The notes under the pieces are model-generated. The model saw only the letters and a program-made list of their open reading frames with translations, was not told the DNA's origin and did not search any database. Both the position numbers and the translations under genes were made by a program. Shown piece by piece: positions 20,560-31,159 of a stretch of DNA of 64,000 nucleotides; positions within the stretch are counted from its first letter, which is position 1, and each line of letters starts with the position of its first letter. The DNA comes from Hysterangium stoloniferum (lineage: Eukaryota > Basidiomycota > Agaricomycetes > Hysterangiales > Hysterangiaceae). The stretch covers positions 682,001 to 746,000 of the forward strand of contig WHVD01000021.1 in assembly GCA_015178975.1 (NCBI GenBank). Direction: 5' to 3'.

Positions 20560-20857
20560 GCTATATCTGCATTCCATATGTTTTGAGTATCATGCTTGGT
20601 CTAGTTAATATCCGTCAGCTGTATCGTTAGCCCATTACCCTCACTGTGTTTTTAGACACCATTTCCCTCGTAAATTATATTGTGAAGGGCAATTGTTACA
20701 GTGACTGCGCACTCTGAATGACTTACAGTAGATCTGTTAGGGTATGTAGTATCAACTATGGCTGTGTCTTGTACTTAGACCCTCAAGCCCAGGCACGCCA
20801 GATCAGGCAGTGGGCGCTACATGGGTTTTAACACTCACACCCAGCCCTTGATATTAA

Positions 20858-23349
20858 ATGCGCTCGCAACTTTCTGTCTCTCTTAAACAAAAGCTGTCTA
20901 CCTTGTCGAGGTCACCATCAGCACCATCTCTGTCTATATCCCCAACAACGGCAAAAGCAAAATTGAGGAGCGTTATACCAACGTCATGGAAGCGACATGG
21001 CGGGGAAGGCCTGAACAGTCAAGAGTATGGCCGTGAGCGGTTGCAGGAGGTTATTTCGAGATTGATTTTCCAAGCTGGTGTGGATTTCGAGTGAGTGGGT
21101 TAAACATTCCCGAGGCCGCTTTACCAATACCGATATACTATCTATTTATCAGGACACGGCCAATGTACGCCACGTTCACGCCTTTGTATTTCGTGTCTGA
21201 TGCCCTATAAGGGTCGTTATTGCAGCGTCCGCTCTTCCAGACCCAGATGAGGTCTCATATGACCTTCTACTTACGTCAGTTTCTCTGAATTTCCTTGATA
21301 CTGTCAATTGAATTTCTAATGTCTTATCTAGACGGATTCTTGCGTACCTTGATCTATATGGTGAGCGCTCCTAATGGGGTGGGCGCGCTGTCCTAGCTAA
21401 CATGTTATCAAGTGGAATCGGATTATACTCTTGTATTTCTGGCAGCCGGCGGGCGTTATGCCCCATCTTGGAATTGGGTGTGGAAAGTGTATCGCAGTCA
21501 ATTAAGTCGCAAATATCGGAAGAACTTGAAGAAACTTGTACGTGGGCTTCTAGTCTCAATGTCCCCAAGTCGATTTCATAAACGTTATTTCGCTCTTTTC
21601 CGACAGTATATCGTGCACCCTTCATTCTTCTCAAAGAGTGAGCGCTAACGTCATCGAATAATTCCGTACTTTAACCCAGAACCTGCAGTGTTATTTTCCC
21701 TCGCGGGAGCAATTATCAGGTGCGTGCTCCTCTGTGTAGCCCACCAGATATTATGGCCGACTACCTTCAAGTCCCAAGTTCTTCCAGAAAATACAGTACT
21801 GCAACACTTTGTCTGATTTGGCCTGTCATGTACCCCTAACTCAAATTGACATTCCGCCCGCAGTGTATCAGTAAGTCACCATCAACTCCTTATTTGCATC
21901 TTCCTTCTCCTACTACCATCACTCACTATGATCTGGCATTTTAAAAGGGAAAATCTCAAGCATGAAGCTGGAATTACGCTACCCATTAAACCTCTCACTT
22001 CGCATTTTGGTGTTCCGCTGGAGGAGCTGATGGGTATACACGGTGAGAAGGGCGATGTTCCTCGCGTCGTCCGCGATTGCGTGATCTATTTAAGAAAATC
22101 TGGTGAGATTGCTCAATTACTAGCCTATGGAATTCGTTAACATGTGTATAGGAATGGAACAAATTGGATTATTCCGACGGTCGCCTCTGAGTACGACACT
22201 TAACCAGGTTAAAGCGGCTTATGATAGAGGTCAGTCTTTATCTCACTCGTACAGGGGTGCATGCCGAACATGATAATGCAGGCCATCCGATTAACCTGGA
22301 GACGTATAATGAGCCTCATCTCGCGGCCGTTCTCCTTAAAAAGTTCTTCCGCGACCTGCCGACTCCTATATTTCCAGAGGAGTGCTACTCCATTATTCGA
22401 CGTTGTCCGCCTCCTAATCATCAGGATGGCGACTTGGCATGCATAGCATACATCCGGGAATCCATTTTGCCAGCATTGAACGGTTATTGTGCAGTCTTTG
22501 TGTTAAGCTATGTTTTGAGTATGTGATTCTATATCTGTTGCCTTTCCTTATCTCAGAAAACCTTCAGATTTGCTGCATGAAGTCTCTCTACGAGCGGATG
22601 TCAATAAGATGGATGCCCATAATCTAGCAATCGTATTCACACCGAATCTGCTAAAGTCTACGAATCCCATGCGGGACGCACAGATGTGTGCCATACCCGA
22701 AGGGCCTGCCCTCTTTCTCGGAGACCAAGGGAACAGTGTATCTCGAGTTGCAGGTCACACTACCGTTGGGTCGATTATCAAATGCTGCATACAGCACTAC
22801 TACGAGATATTCGATGAAACTCCAGATCGGAGTGAAGCTAAAGCACTCTCCACAGATACTTCCGGAGCCCGTCCAGTGAGTGCCGACGGAGATTCTGACG
22901 GAGATTCCGACGACACAATGCTAGTCATGCATGTCGGATCTTTGCAAGGAGCTTCATCTTCCAGCCCACGTGCGCCACCCAGTGCCTGGACTGCCTGGAC
23001 CTCTCAGCCTAATTTCACATCTGGTGCTGGGCTGTCATATCTTAATACAACGGAACTCCCGCAGTCCCCCTCCTCGACAAGTGGCCTCGCGGCACGGTCA
23101 TTCGCGACGGGGGACGCATCGGGTGCGTTTCCGTCAATAAGGAAGTCGCGGTCGACAATCAGTATCGAAAAGGGCTCGGGTCCTGTGGCAGCGGTGGGAA
23201 GAAGAAAGGGCAGCATTCGAGTGCATTCGGGCGGGACTCTCGGTAAGAGTGTGGGGTCGGCTGTGGAAGCGTGGGGAGTTACTGCATCCGGATTCTTTTC
23301 TCCTCCGGGGACCACACCAGCGAGGGGTAACGGGGATACCGCGCGATGA
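20858..23349 (+). CDS. Sec14/CRAL-TRIO plus RhoGAP protein
   Basis: GTPase-activating protein for Rho-family GTPases with a lipid-binding domain, like yeast Ecm25 and animal ARHGAP1. Start ATG 20858 (MRSQLSVSLKQKL), Ser-rich N-terminus, then the first of several short introns joins AGVDFE to TRPMVVIAASALPD. The Sec14-like part continues YDLLLTRILAYLDLYVESDYTLVF, APSWNWVWKVY, and PSFF plus SLAGAIISPKFFQK. The RhoGAP domain runs from FGVPLEELMG through VPRVVRDCVIYLRKSG, QIGLFRRSP (arginine finger), LAAVLLKKFFRDLPTPIFP and NKMDAHNLAIVFTPNLLKS. The C-terminal third is Ser/Pro-rich and probably disordered. Exons are separated by about 50-nt introns. No disrupting mutation was found. Likely roles are polarity or cytokinesis signalling at membranes; that is family knowledge. 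Confidence 0.88.
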
Positions 23350-24899
23350 TTGAGGATATGCACCAGCTTTTAGACAGGGACAATTACTTTGAAAGTATTG
23401 TAGATTGTATAGTTGCTTCATAGTTACTTATTGCACGTTCTTATTTAGCACCTTTCTCGCCGCATCCATAATAAACGTAATGGGTTACTTTGCCGACCCG
23501 TGCAATGCATCTTATGAAACCTAGTGCCAGAGTGTAAAACTGAAGTGGACGATCTGAACCAATGCTATCGTCATTGATAGCCACTGGTCCCAGGAGGGCC
23601 GTTAACTTGCATCGAACTTTACATCTTTACATGCATGCAGCTTATTAAGGGAGGATTTATTTATGATAACCTCCTCTCTTTCCTCCTTAACTGATTGTCT
23701 CGAGCCTTCCCCTTTCCCTTCGCCATGTACGGTTTTTGTTCCATAGAGGCTCCTGTTTTAGTTGGAGTGCCTGAGCAAGTTACTTTGGAAATTCCTTTAG
23801 TCATTCACAACTTGTTGTCTATATTCTGGGTAATGAGGTGACTCTTCGTCTTGCAGATCATCTTTATGAAAATACAGCGCCCTGCATAAATTTAAGGATG
23901 GCATTCCGGATCCAGGCTTACCGTCCTATTATAAGAATTCATGCGGGATTCGGAGAACCCTTGCTTATGCTTCGACACAAAAGCGCACTTTCAAAATCGT
24001 TTCTAAGCTTCTCTTGTACATGTACCCTTTCAAAATCATTTCGCGGCTTCCCTTGTACATGTACCTTACGACACTCATCGCAGTGAAGCACATTGGTTTC
24101 AATGTCGGGGCTTTACCTTGTCAGCGACCAACTGAATCGAGTCGGCATTACATAATTTGTTAATTTCGGGTCCATGGTCGATTGACCGTCCCGATAAAAA
24201 TACCAACCTTCTCGTCATGTCTTTGACTGAGCTGAAGTCGAGGACTTGTGCTTCATATGGTTTTGTTACAACTAATAAAACACGCTGGTAGGTCAAAAAT
24301 TGTACATAATCCTGAAAACCCCATTAAACCCCATTCTGCGTACTTTACCTGAGTTAATATTGAGATTTTAGGTCAGACAATGATCAGTATGGACACGTAA
24401 ATAACTTTATCTACCACCATTATTCGATACAATAATTAACACATACCTGATCAAATATTGTGGCCTAAATAGATTAACCTTTTCCACGATCATTTCCCCA
24501 AGGTATTATTCTTGGATTGCGCGTCAACAAATTGGGGAGGAGTTCTGTCGTGTATGAAGTGGCGGTCTTTTCAGCTGAGTCACCTGTTGGACGACACCGC
24601 AAAAATTTCATTACCTTACTCGGACAAACAATAATATACAGGATCAAAGGGACCATGCGAACCCAAAGAATAGAAATAAGATCGCATATTTTATTGTCCT
24701 CTCGTCTCATATCTTCCCCCTGTTTTATCTTCTTTTGTTCGTAACACCACTTATTGTTCGCTCTCAGTATATATACAATACTGTAGAAAGCTTTACACCC
24801 TAGTCCGTTACATCTATACGAGACTGAGGTGAGTAGCTTTCTTCTGATTATATCTCTCGCACAAAGTACTCACACCCGTTGTAAGTCAAATATTCCTTA
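23350..24899. other. Intergenic; short tandem duplication and a repeat-module fragment
   Basis: No gene recognised. A ~38-bp unit is repeated twice near 23985-24062 (TTTCAAAATC...CTTGTACATGTAC). A partial copy of the GGGGAGGAGTT...GTGGC(A/G)GTCTTTTCAGCT module, found in the palindrome downstream, lies at about 24527-24595. Confidence 0.5.
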
Positions 24900-25356
24900 T
24901 TTCGGCCACAGTTGGCAACAGACTACTGCACTATTTTATCTATCAATTTGAAAAACCCGGTTTATGATATGCTAAAGGACCACTCATGGAAGGTCAGTAA
25001 TGGCAGGTTCTAACACGTTCTTTTTTAATTAGTATTTGAAGGGGGTCGTTAACCGGTTGTTTCCCCGATTTCTAACTGGAAGCACTAAAGTCCTTTGGGC
25101 GCTGCTGAGTTAAGGACGCAGTGTTTTCTACCACATACTTTATGGAATTCTTGTATGGAATTCTGTGAAAGGTCAGTAAGTTGTTCCGAAAAACCCCTCT
25201 CGCCCTAATTGATTCAGTAGCGTTCATTTGGTGCTGACATGTCCTTCTGCTTTCAACTCCACTGATCCATTTTTGAAGCCTAGCAAGCATTTATTTTCCC
25301 ATCGGTAAGAAGATAAGGTCCCCTCAATTTGAGTCAGAGTTCAAAACTCTCCAGAC

Positions 25357-26004
25357 ATGCAAGAGGAAACTGAAATGTTCAACTGCAATCTGTTGACACC
25401 CCCACAATTGACACTACTGCCTCCACATCCCAAAGGGATGTATCCCACCCCTACACTGTGCCTCTCGAATCTCCTGCCTCCATATCCCAAAGGGAGGCAT
25501 CCCACTTCCACACTATCCCTCTTGACGCTGCTGGCTCCATGCACCAATTGGAGCCATCCCCCCTTATGCCTCTCAAAGGTACTACCACCATGTCCCAAAT
25601 GGAGGCATCCCAGTTGCACGACACAAACTTCCATCCCGAAATCAACGCTGCCCCCCCAAATATTCAAGTTGAATTCTCCCCCGAGGTCGTTGCCCCCGTC
25701 TCTAAGATTGAGGTGCCCCCGTCCCGACCGAAGAGCCCTATCCCTCCCCAAGATGGGCTTCTTTGTTGCAGACGCGCTCATCCCCGAGGAGCTATCTAAC
25801 TACTGGGACAGGAATGATGCGGTGTTCATGCCGCCTTTTGATCATGCTAACACCATCCACCTCCTGGAGAGGTGTTTCTTTGATACTGCAGCTCATGTGG
25901 TAATGGTAAGAATGTCTAATAGCTCCTCTTCCAGGAATAAACATGGAGCTCCGTTCTCGCCCTGTCCTCAATGCGGCCGTATAGGAATCAATACAGAAGC
26001 GTGA
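25357..26004 (+). pseudogene. Repeat-borne ORF with repeated Pro-rich motif, unknown
   Basis: Open frame inside the palindrome left arm; family not recognised. The middle encodes a degenerate repeat (for example LLPPYPKGRHP, VLPPCPKWRHP), the product of the ~57-bp minisatellite. The 3' part reads KMGFFVADALIPEEL and DRNDAVFMPPFDHANTIHLLERCF, which is well preserved in the inverted copy (26353-26640) and at 38073-38270. The conserved end suggests the ancestral coding frame lay there. The copies differ by frameshifts, and another frame (SQREAS/SQMEAS repeats) is equally open across the minisatellite, so the true reading frame is unresolved. CPQCG and CSSCGNG cysteine pairs occur near the end. 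Confidence 0.35.
25400..25615 (+). repeat. ~57-bp minisatellite, about four units
   Basis: Units each contain a small palindrome of the form GCCTCCATATCCCAAAGGGAGGC followed by ATCCCAC-like sequence and a CTC-rich spacer. Equivalent units lie in reverse orientation at about 26700-26930 and 38340-38570. Confidence 0.7.
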
Positions 26005-26084
26005 ACCTGCCACCCCGAAGGCAAGAGAAACATTGTAAACAGTGTTTTCGACTGGCTTGTAAAGCAGTGCGATAATCTGTTAAA

Positions 26085-26356
26085 GCAGTGCAATTGGGGA
26101 GGAGTTGTGTCGTGTACAAAGTGGCAGTCTTTTCAGCTAAGTCACCCGGTGATGGCCCTGCGGCAGTCGGTTGTTTTATGCACGTACTTGTCGACAATAA
26201 AACAAGAAGATGCTCCACAACTCGAAGACCCAGCGGAATAGATTTCTTGTTTTATTGTCGACAAAGACATGTGTAAAACTCCCGAACGCCGTGGGGCCAT
26301 CACCGGGTGAAAGACCGCCACCTTGTACATGAGAACTCCTCCCCAATTGAGGACAG
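26085..26356. repeat. Central inverted repeat, ~120-bp arms
   Basis: Arms 26085-26215 and about 26232-26356 share CAATTGGGGAGGAGTT, GTGGC(A/G)GTCTTT, CACCCGGTGATGGCCC and GTCGACAATAAAACAAGAA in opposite orientation. A single copy lies at 37800-37935 and a partial one at 24527. Confidence 0.8.
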
Positions 26357-27646
26357 GGCCATGGAGGACGGAGCTCCATGTTTATTCCTGGAAGATGTTT
26401 AGCACGGTTAATCGTACAAGGACCTATTGGACATTCCTACCATTACCACATGAGCTGCAAGTGTCAGGGAAGCATCTCTCCAGGAGGCGGACGGTGTTCA
26501 CATGATCAAAAGGCGGCATGAACACCACATCATTCATGTCTCAGAAATTAGATGGCTACTCAGGGATTAGTGCATCTGCGACGAATAAGCCCATCTCGGG
26601 GATAGGGTTCCTCGGTCGAAACGGCAGCTCGAACTCAGAGGCGGCGGCGACGACCTTGGGGGAATTCAAGTTGGGGGGGCAGCGTTGATTTCGGGACGGG
26701 AGTTTGTGTCACGCAACTGGGATGCCTCCATTTGGGACATGGTGGTAGTACCTTTGAGAGGCATAAGGGGGGATGGCTCCAATTGGTGCATGGGAGGGAT
26801 AGTGTGGAGGAGGGATGCCTCCCTTTGGGATACGGAGGCAGGAGATTTGAGAGGCACAGTGTAAAGGTGGGATACGTCCCTTTGGGACGTGGAGGCAGTA
26901 GTGTCGACTGTGGGGTGTTGACAGATTGCAGTTGAACATTTTTAGTTTTCTCTTGCATGTCTGGGGAGTTTGAACTCTGACTCAAATTGAGGGGACCTTC
27001 TGACCGATGGGAAAATAAATGCTTGCTAGCCTTCAAAAATGGATCGGCGGAGTTGAAAGCAGAAGGACAGAGCACATGTCAGCACCAGATGAACGTTACT
27101 GAATAAATTTTTTCGGAACAACTTACCGACCTTTCACAGAATTCCATACAAGAATTACATAAAGCATGTGGCAGAAAGCACTGCGTCCCTAACCTGGCAG
27201 CGCCAAAGGACTTTAGTGCGTCCATTTAGAAATTGGGAAACAACCGGTTAACAACCCCCTTCAAATACTAATTAAAAAAGAACGTGTTAGAACCTGCCAT
27301 GACTGACCTTCCATGAGTGATCCTTTAGCATATCATAAACCAGGCTTTTGAATTGCTAGATAAAATAGTGCAATAGTCTACCTGTGACATTGTGGCTGCT
27401 TGTAAGGTGCGGATTATAAGCTCTATTATAATAACAAACCTGTCCTCGACTTTTTGTGTAGCCATCGCTTGTGACGTAACCTTTTGCGCCACAGCAGGTT
27501 TGCCCACAAATGATGTTGTGGGTTCCTGGCTCGTTTTACACTCTCACTCCGTTAAATGTTAGTTACACACCTGACTTGTTTCATTTCTTTATAATTGCTG
27601 ACATATGTGACAGATATCTTGAAAGCCTTTTTTCATATCTAGGCCG

Positions 27647-27653
27647 TATAAAA
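27647..27653 (+). promoter_or_regulatory. TATA box of repeated gene, copy A
   Basis: TATAAAA about 120 bp upstream of the coding-like region, embedded in CTAGGCCGTATAAAAGGCTG, conserved exactly at copy B. Confidence 0.55.
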
Positions 27654-27771
27654 GGCTGAACTACTACATCCCGCTTCAACTCCATCATCTTCCAGACGTA
27701 CGGAAACTAACTCTCCATCATACTATACCACCTCGCGAGATCACCGCCGTCCTACTTACCCCTCGTTGCCC

Positions 27772-28127
27772 ATGCTTTCGACCAGTTCAAATCCTCCAAC
27801 CACACCTCTCGCATGTTCTCGTACGCCTCTGTTTCCCCACAGAAGCTCCAGCGCCAGCATCGACCAATTCCTCTTTTCATTCGCATATGTCCAGCCTGAC
27901 GATTGGAAACAAGATCTCACTTTCTCCCTCGCAAATCGTTCCGACGTTGAATTCACCCTCATTTTACGAAAATTACCTTTCACCTCGAGACTCCGCCATG
28001 CTAGTCATGGCCCTTCCACTTCCTTTCCATCGACTCCAATGCGATCTATCCCGCCGACCACAGCACAGTGTGTGATAATAGGTGACGTCCTTGCGGGGAT
28101 CTATCACAAATTATATTCACACTTATC
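27772..28127 (+). pseudogene. DUF6699-like gene, copy A, frameshifted
   Basis: Near-identical to copy B (40290-40770). The reading frame that carries the conserved end in copy B (STVVIVGDVLAGIYHKL) is open through MSSLTIGNKISLSPSQ and SPRDSAMLVM. In copy A extra bases near 28005 shift it, and it stops soon after. Homology ends at about 28125, where unrelated repeat sequence begins, so the 3' part is also missing. The motif VxDVLxxIYxxL and the preceding region resemble the fungal DUF6699 family, whose function is unknown; that assignment is from memory. Confidence 0.5.
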
Positions 28128-28270
28128 TCCAACGAATCAGCATGTTGACAAGGGTGCAAATATATGATCATAGGAACAAATATAACTCTAGAGTTAATTA
28201 GATCCAATTCCGATTCATATTCAATTATAATTCAGCAGTAAATTTTGAATATATTTTAACATCTGTGGTT
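28128..28270 (+). repeat. Repeat shared with 37500-37680
   Basis: Both carry AATCxGCATGTTGA(C/T), GGTGCAAATATATG, TAACTCTAGAGTTAATTA and GTAAATTTTGAATATATTTTAACATCTGTGGTTT in the same order and orientation. It joins the end of pseudogene copy A here and the helicase remnant at the other site. Family unknown. Confidence 0.75.
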
Positions 28271-28544
28271 TAGTTCTTGTGAGCTTCGAGATTTGATTTC
28301 AACAGTACTAGCTTCAGTTAGAATGCGTTGTAAATATGATTTTGTCTCTTGAGATACGACTCTTCACATTTCAAATAAATAAATATCGCTCATATTGTTT
28401 TATCAGTGATTCCGAGGAAACATCATTTTTTATGCTCATCTAGTACTGAAACAACGGGTGGCGCGTTATGAAACCAATATTATAATAAGTAATTAATATA
28501 CATATTCGATTTTTCCTGAAGCAATCAATAGTAGTGATCGTATT

Positions 28545-28760
28545 CTTTAAAATAATATGCGACAATTGCTGGAGTTTGTTTGGAAAATTAGGTCAGGGAT
28601 CTAAATGTGGAAAGGGTGTTTTTTTACTTGGACCTCGTTTGTGTCACCTTGCGTAATGTCGTCAGGATAATGACTCCCTTAGTGTGGTGACACGGCCCTT
28701 TCCCGAACGAAATTCAATTCTGATTGAACTACTTTGGGCACTGCCTTCACTGAAAACAAA
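28545..28760 (+). repeat. Duplicate of the aldo/keto reductase 3' flank
   Basis: Matches 14125-14255: ATAATATG(C/T)GACAAT, GGAGTTTGT, AATGACTCCCTT, GAAATTCAATTCT and GAACTACTTTGGGCACT occur in the same order. An ~65-bp insertion is present here. The match runs to the gene's stop-codon region. Confidence 0.75.
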
Positions 28761-28989
28761 TGCACGTTGGATTGTCATTGGGCAGGCAAGTGGTTATCAT
28801 CGTGGCTGTATCGATCGATCGCATAACTTCATAAGCAGTTCACAGCTGGTGATAATGAGGCCGTCAAAAGTCCAGCGAAGCTCGCCATTCTCACCAACAT
28901 CCTTTACCAAGTCTTTTATCCCTGTCCTTCTTCACATGGTCGAACCCAAAGCCATCACATCTCAAGAGTGCCCCCATGCCATTGATGTT

Positions 28990-30340
28990 GAGTCCTGGTG
29001 TAAGCAAATTTGTGATTAGGACAGTACAGTAGAGCGTGGTCCTATTGTTGCCAATACAAAAGCACTGGAGTTACAGTAGATGAAGCAAATGGATGGGAAG
29101 TCAGAGCATGAGTACTTTATTGCTATGATTCTCCATGCTGACGGCACCACTGGCTATATTCGTATCGAGCGGTTTGGCGAAGACTACATTACTCCCAACA
29201 CCAGCCAACGATATTCGGCGTTGTTCGACTCATTGAAGGAGGGTCTAGCTAAAGACCAGGTATCCATGGTGGGTGGATGGCCAAACGGCAACAAGCTGCT
29301 TGAAAAAGTCAACATTGAAAACACCAAAGTCACCCTCCTTGACTTCGCCATAGCCGCTAGGATAGTCAACATTGACCAATATATGATCCTCAAGCAGCAA
29401 TGCTACTGGTACTCAGATATGGTCATGAGAGTGTTGAAACCCTCCCCCTTCCCCCGGTTTTCAACATCCTCGTGACCATATCCAAGTACCAGTAACACTG
29501 CCGCAGGAGCGTATATTGGTCGGTATGGCAAAGTCGGGCACCTTCTTCCTATCAGTCGGCACGGGCCTATCGTGTTGGTAATCAACCTGACATCCCTAGA
29601 ATATTATAGAATATCTTGAAACATACTTAACATAGCTTTAGTAATATCTCTGTCATCCCTTCCAGAACCTTCTCCCCATAGATATATATAATCCCCAGTA
29701 GTTTACTCATAGATAGAAGCCAAGTTATATTCTAATATCTACTGTGGTCTGCGCAAGTTCCCAATATATCGAGCCTACACCTCCGGCGGTTGTATCGCCT
29801 TATCCACCTCCTTAACATTATTAACCCTTAATTTTTCTTCACCAAGTGCTTTATTATTATAGTTTGTAATGCGACACATCTAAGTTACGTGAGAATGTTT
29901 GGGTCCACTGCGGTCTACCCTGCCACACGCATATAATGGGGTGATCGGTTAGAGGGGACCATATTAAGAAAAATAGTGTGAGTTCAAACGTTTTCTCTCA
30001 GTTCTCCCACTATTTCATCGAGACTTAGGTTAGTTATTAATATGCTCTTAGAGTATTGTACTAAACTTCGTATTGCAACAGTTCGGTGATGTTGCGGAGA
30101 TCGTCTATGGGTGGAGGTCAATTCAATCAATTTGGGCTGTGCGTGTTAAGAGCAGGGTAACACGTCGTGTCGAGGAGCGAGCCAAAGAACAACGTTCGAA
30201 CCCACCCGTCATCATCTACGTGGCTCATCGACAATCGGGCATGGACATTGCAGCCATTGTTGTCAATGTTGCTGGAGATGCCGTTCCAGTACCTGGGCTA
30301 AAGAGTGCAGCAACCCTTGTTTTAGAGATTATCAAGGTTA
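28990..30340 (+). repeat. Direct duplication, copy 1
   Basis: About 1.3 kb that recurs at 33536-34806 in the same orientation. It includes the CYWYSD-type ORF, a spacer with AGTTACGTGAGAATGTTTGGGTCCACT, and the start of the VPVPGLKSA gene. Copy 2 has many small indels and a MITE insertion. Confidence 0.85.
29080..29475 (+). CDS. Unrecognised protein with C-terminal QQCYWYSD motif
   Basis: 131-codon frame from ATG 29080 inside the direct duplication. The order YFIAMILHADGTTGYIRIERFGE, then LLDFAIAARIVNIDQYMILKQ and QCYWYSDMVMRVL, resembles a basidiomycete-specific family that ends in a (N/Q)CYWF motif. The motif recalls the catalytic-cysteine region of permuted papain-like folds, but that is inference. 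Copy 2 at about 33600-34130 preserves the same order but is frameshifted and interrupted, so it is a pseudogene. Upstream coding sequence is likely (28860-29030 looks coding) but was not resolved. No function is assigned. Confidence 0.45.
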   Translation: MKQMDGKSEHEYFIAMILHADGTTGYIRIERFGEDYITPNTSQRYSALFDSLKEGLAKDQVSMVGGWPNGNKLLEKVNIENTKVTLLDFAIAARIVNIDQYMILKQQCYWYSDMVMRVLKPSPFPRFSTSS

Positions 30341-30369
30341 TTGGAACGCGTAAAACGTGGAACGCGTAA
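30073..30369 (+). pseudogene. 5' fragment of VPVPGLKSA-type protein, cut by repeat array
   Basis: The conserved part is MDIAAIVVNVAGDAVPVPGL followed by KSAATLVLEIIKV. Such N-termini are common in Agaricomycete signalling proteins that carry kinase, NACHT or WD40 domains; that is general family knowledge. The likely start is the ATG at about 30241. After IIKV the sequence enters the palindromic array at about 30340, whereas in copy 2 the sequence runs on to GTGGGTC at the equivalent site. GTGGGTC also occurs at the far side of the array here (about 31156), so the array interrupts the gene. Confidence 0.6.
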
Positions 30370-31150
30370 AACGCGGGTAATTAAAGATATACGAGTGGGG
30401 ATAGTTATTGCTGTTATTCTTTACGCTGATTCTTGTATATATAAATGGTACAGGTGGATAGAGTTTATTCACTAAGTGGATCGATACATAGGCCGCATCA
30501 CCTATCGTATCATATGCGCGGCTCCACTCGTTCCGGTGCCTATACCTTCAACGCTCGTATCTCAATAGTAATTTACACGCGTTTTACGCTTCCCGAGTTT
30601 CAAAGCAAAAAGTCTGTAATTGTGGTGGGGGAGCAGATTTTCAAGCTCCGTACTATGTACCCGAAACAGCTGTAATTCCAAGTGTTCAAGTGTTTGCAAC
30701 GCGTGAAACGTGGAGCGCGTAAAACCCGTGTAATTTACACGCGTTTTACGCGTTCCAAACACTTGAACACCTTGGAATTACAGCTGTTTCGGGTACATAG
30801 TGCGGAGCTTGGAAATCAGCTCCCCCGCCACAATTACAGACTTTTTTGCTTTGAAACTCGGGAAGCGTAAAACGCGTGTAAATTCTACGCGTTTTACGCG
30901 CTCCACGTTTAACGTGTTCCAAACACTCGAACACCTTGGAATTACGGCTGTTTCGGGTACATAGTGCGGAGCTTGGAAATCAGCTCCCCCGCCACAATTA
31001 CAGACTTTTTGCTTTGAAACTCGGGGAGCGTAAAACGCGTGTAAATTCCACGCGTTTTACGCGCTCCACGTTTTACGCGCTCCAAACACTTGAACACCTT
31101 GGAATTAAAACGCGCTCCGCGCGTTCCAAACACTTGGAAATAAGCGTTCA
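30340..31150. repeat. Self-nested array of palindromic-ended repeat units
   Basis: Three ~165-bp units, one inverted (about 30574-30745) and two direct (about 30745-30895 and 30895-31075), each with ends ACGCGTTTTACGC / GCGTAAAACGCGT. Each unit core carries AACACCTTGGAATTAC, CTGTTTCGGGTACATAGT, GGAGCTTG and TTTGCTTTGAAACTCGGG. Extra terminal repeats without cores occur at 30345-30376 and 31075-31130. No coding capacity. Confidence 0.85.
30382..30567 (-). repeat. Copia-2 family solo LTR inserted in the array
   Basis: Reverse complement of the LTR at 53328-53510. Shared features include TTGAGATA, GGTATAGGCAC(T/C)GGAACGAGTGG, ATCGATCCACTTAGTG and ATATATACAAGAAT. It is flanked by GTAAT on both sides (30377-30381 and 30568-30572), a 5-bp target duplication inside the array's GTAATTTACACGCG junction. 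Confidence 0.82.
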
Positions 31151-31159
31151 AGTGGGTCA

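Larger units (their letters stand above)
24900..27405. repeat. 2.5-kb imperfect palindrome (inverted repeat arms ~1.05 kb)
   Basis: Left arm about 24900-25976 and right arm about 26353-27405 are reverse complements with scattered differences and small indels. Landmarks are GACTA(C/T)TGCACTATTTTATCTA, GGTTTATGATATGC, AGAACGTGTTAGAACCTGCC on one arm against its complement on the other, and the minisatellite ORF. The ~375-bp centre contains a second, smaller inverted repeat. The left-arm unit occurs again, uninterrupted, at 37760-39130. Confidence 0.85.

Noticed and set aside
24900..27405. CRISPR-like or regularly spaced repeat array
   Set aside because: Units are contiguous and imperfect, the host is eukaryotic, and there are no regular unique spacers.
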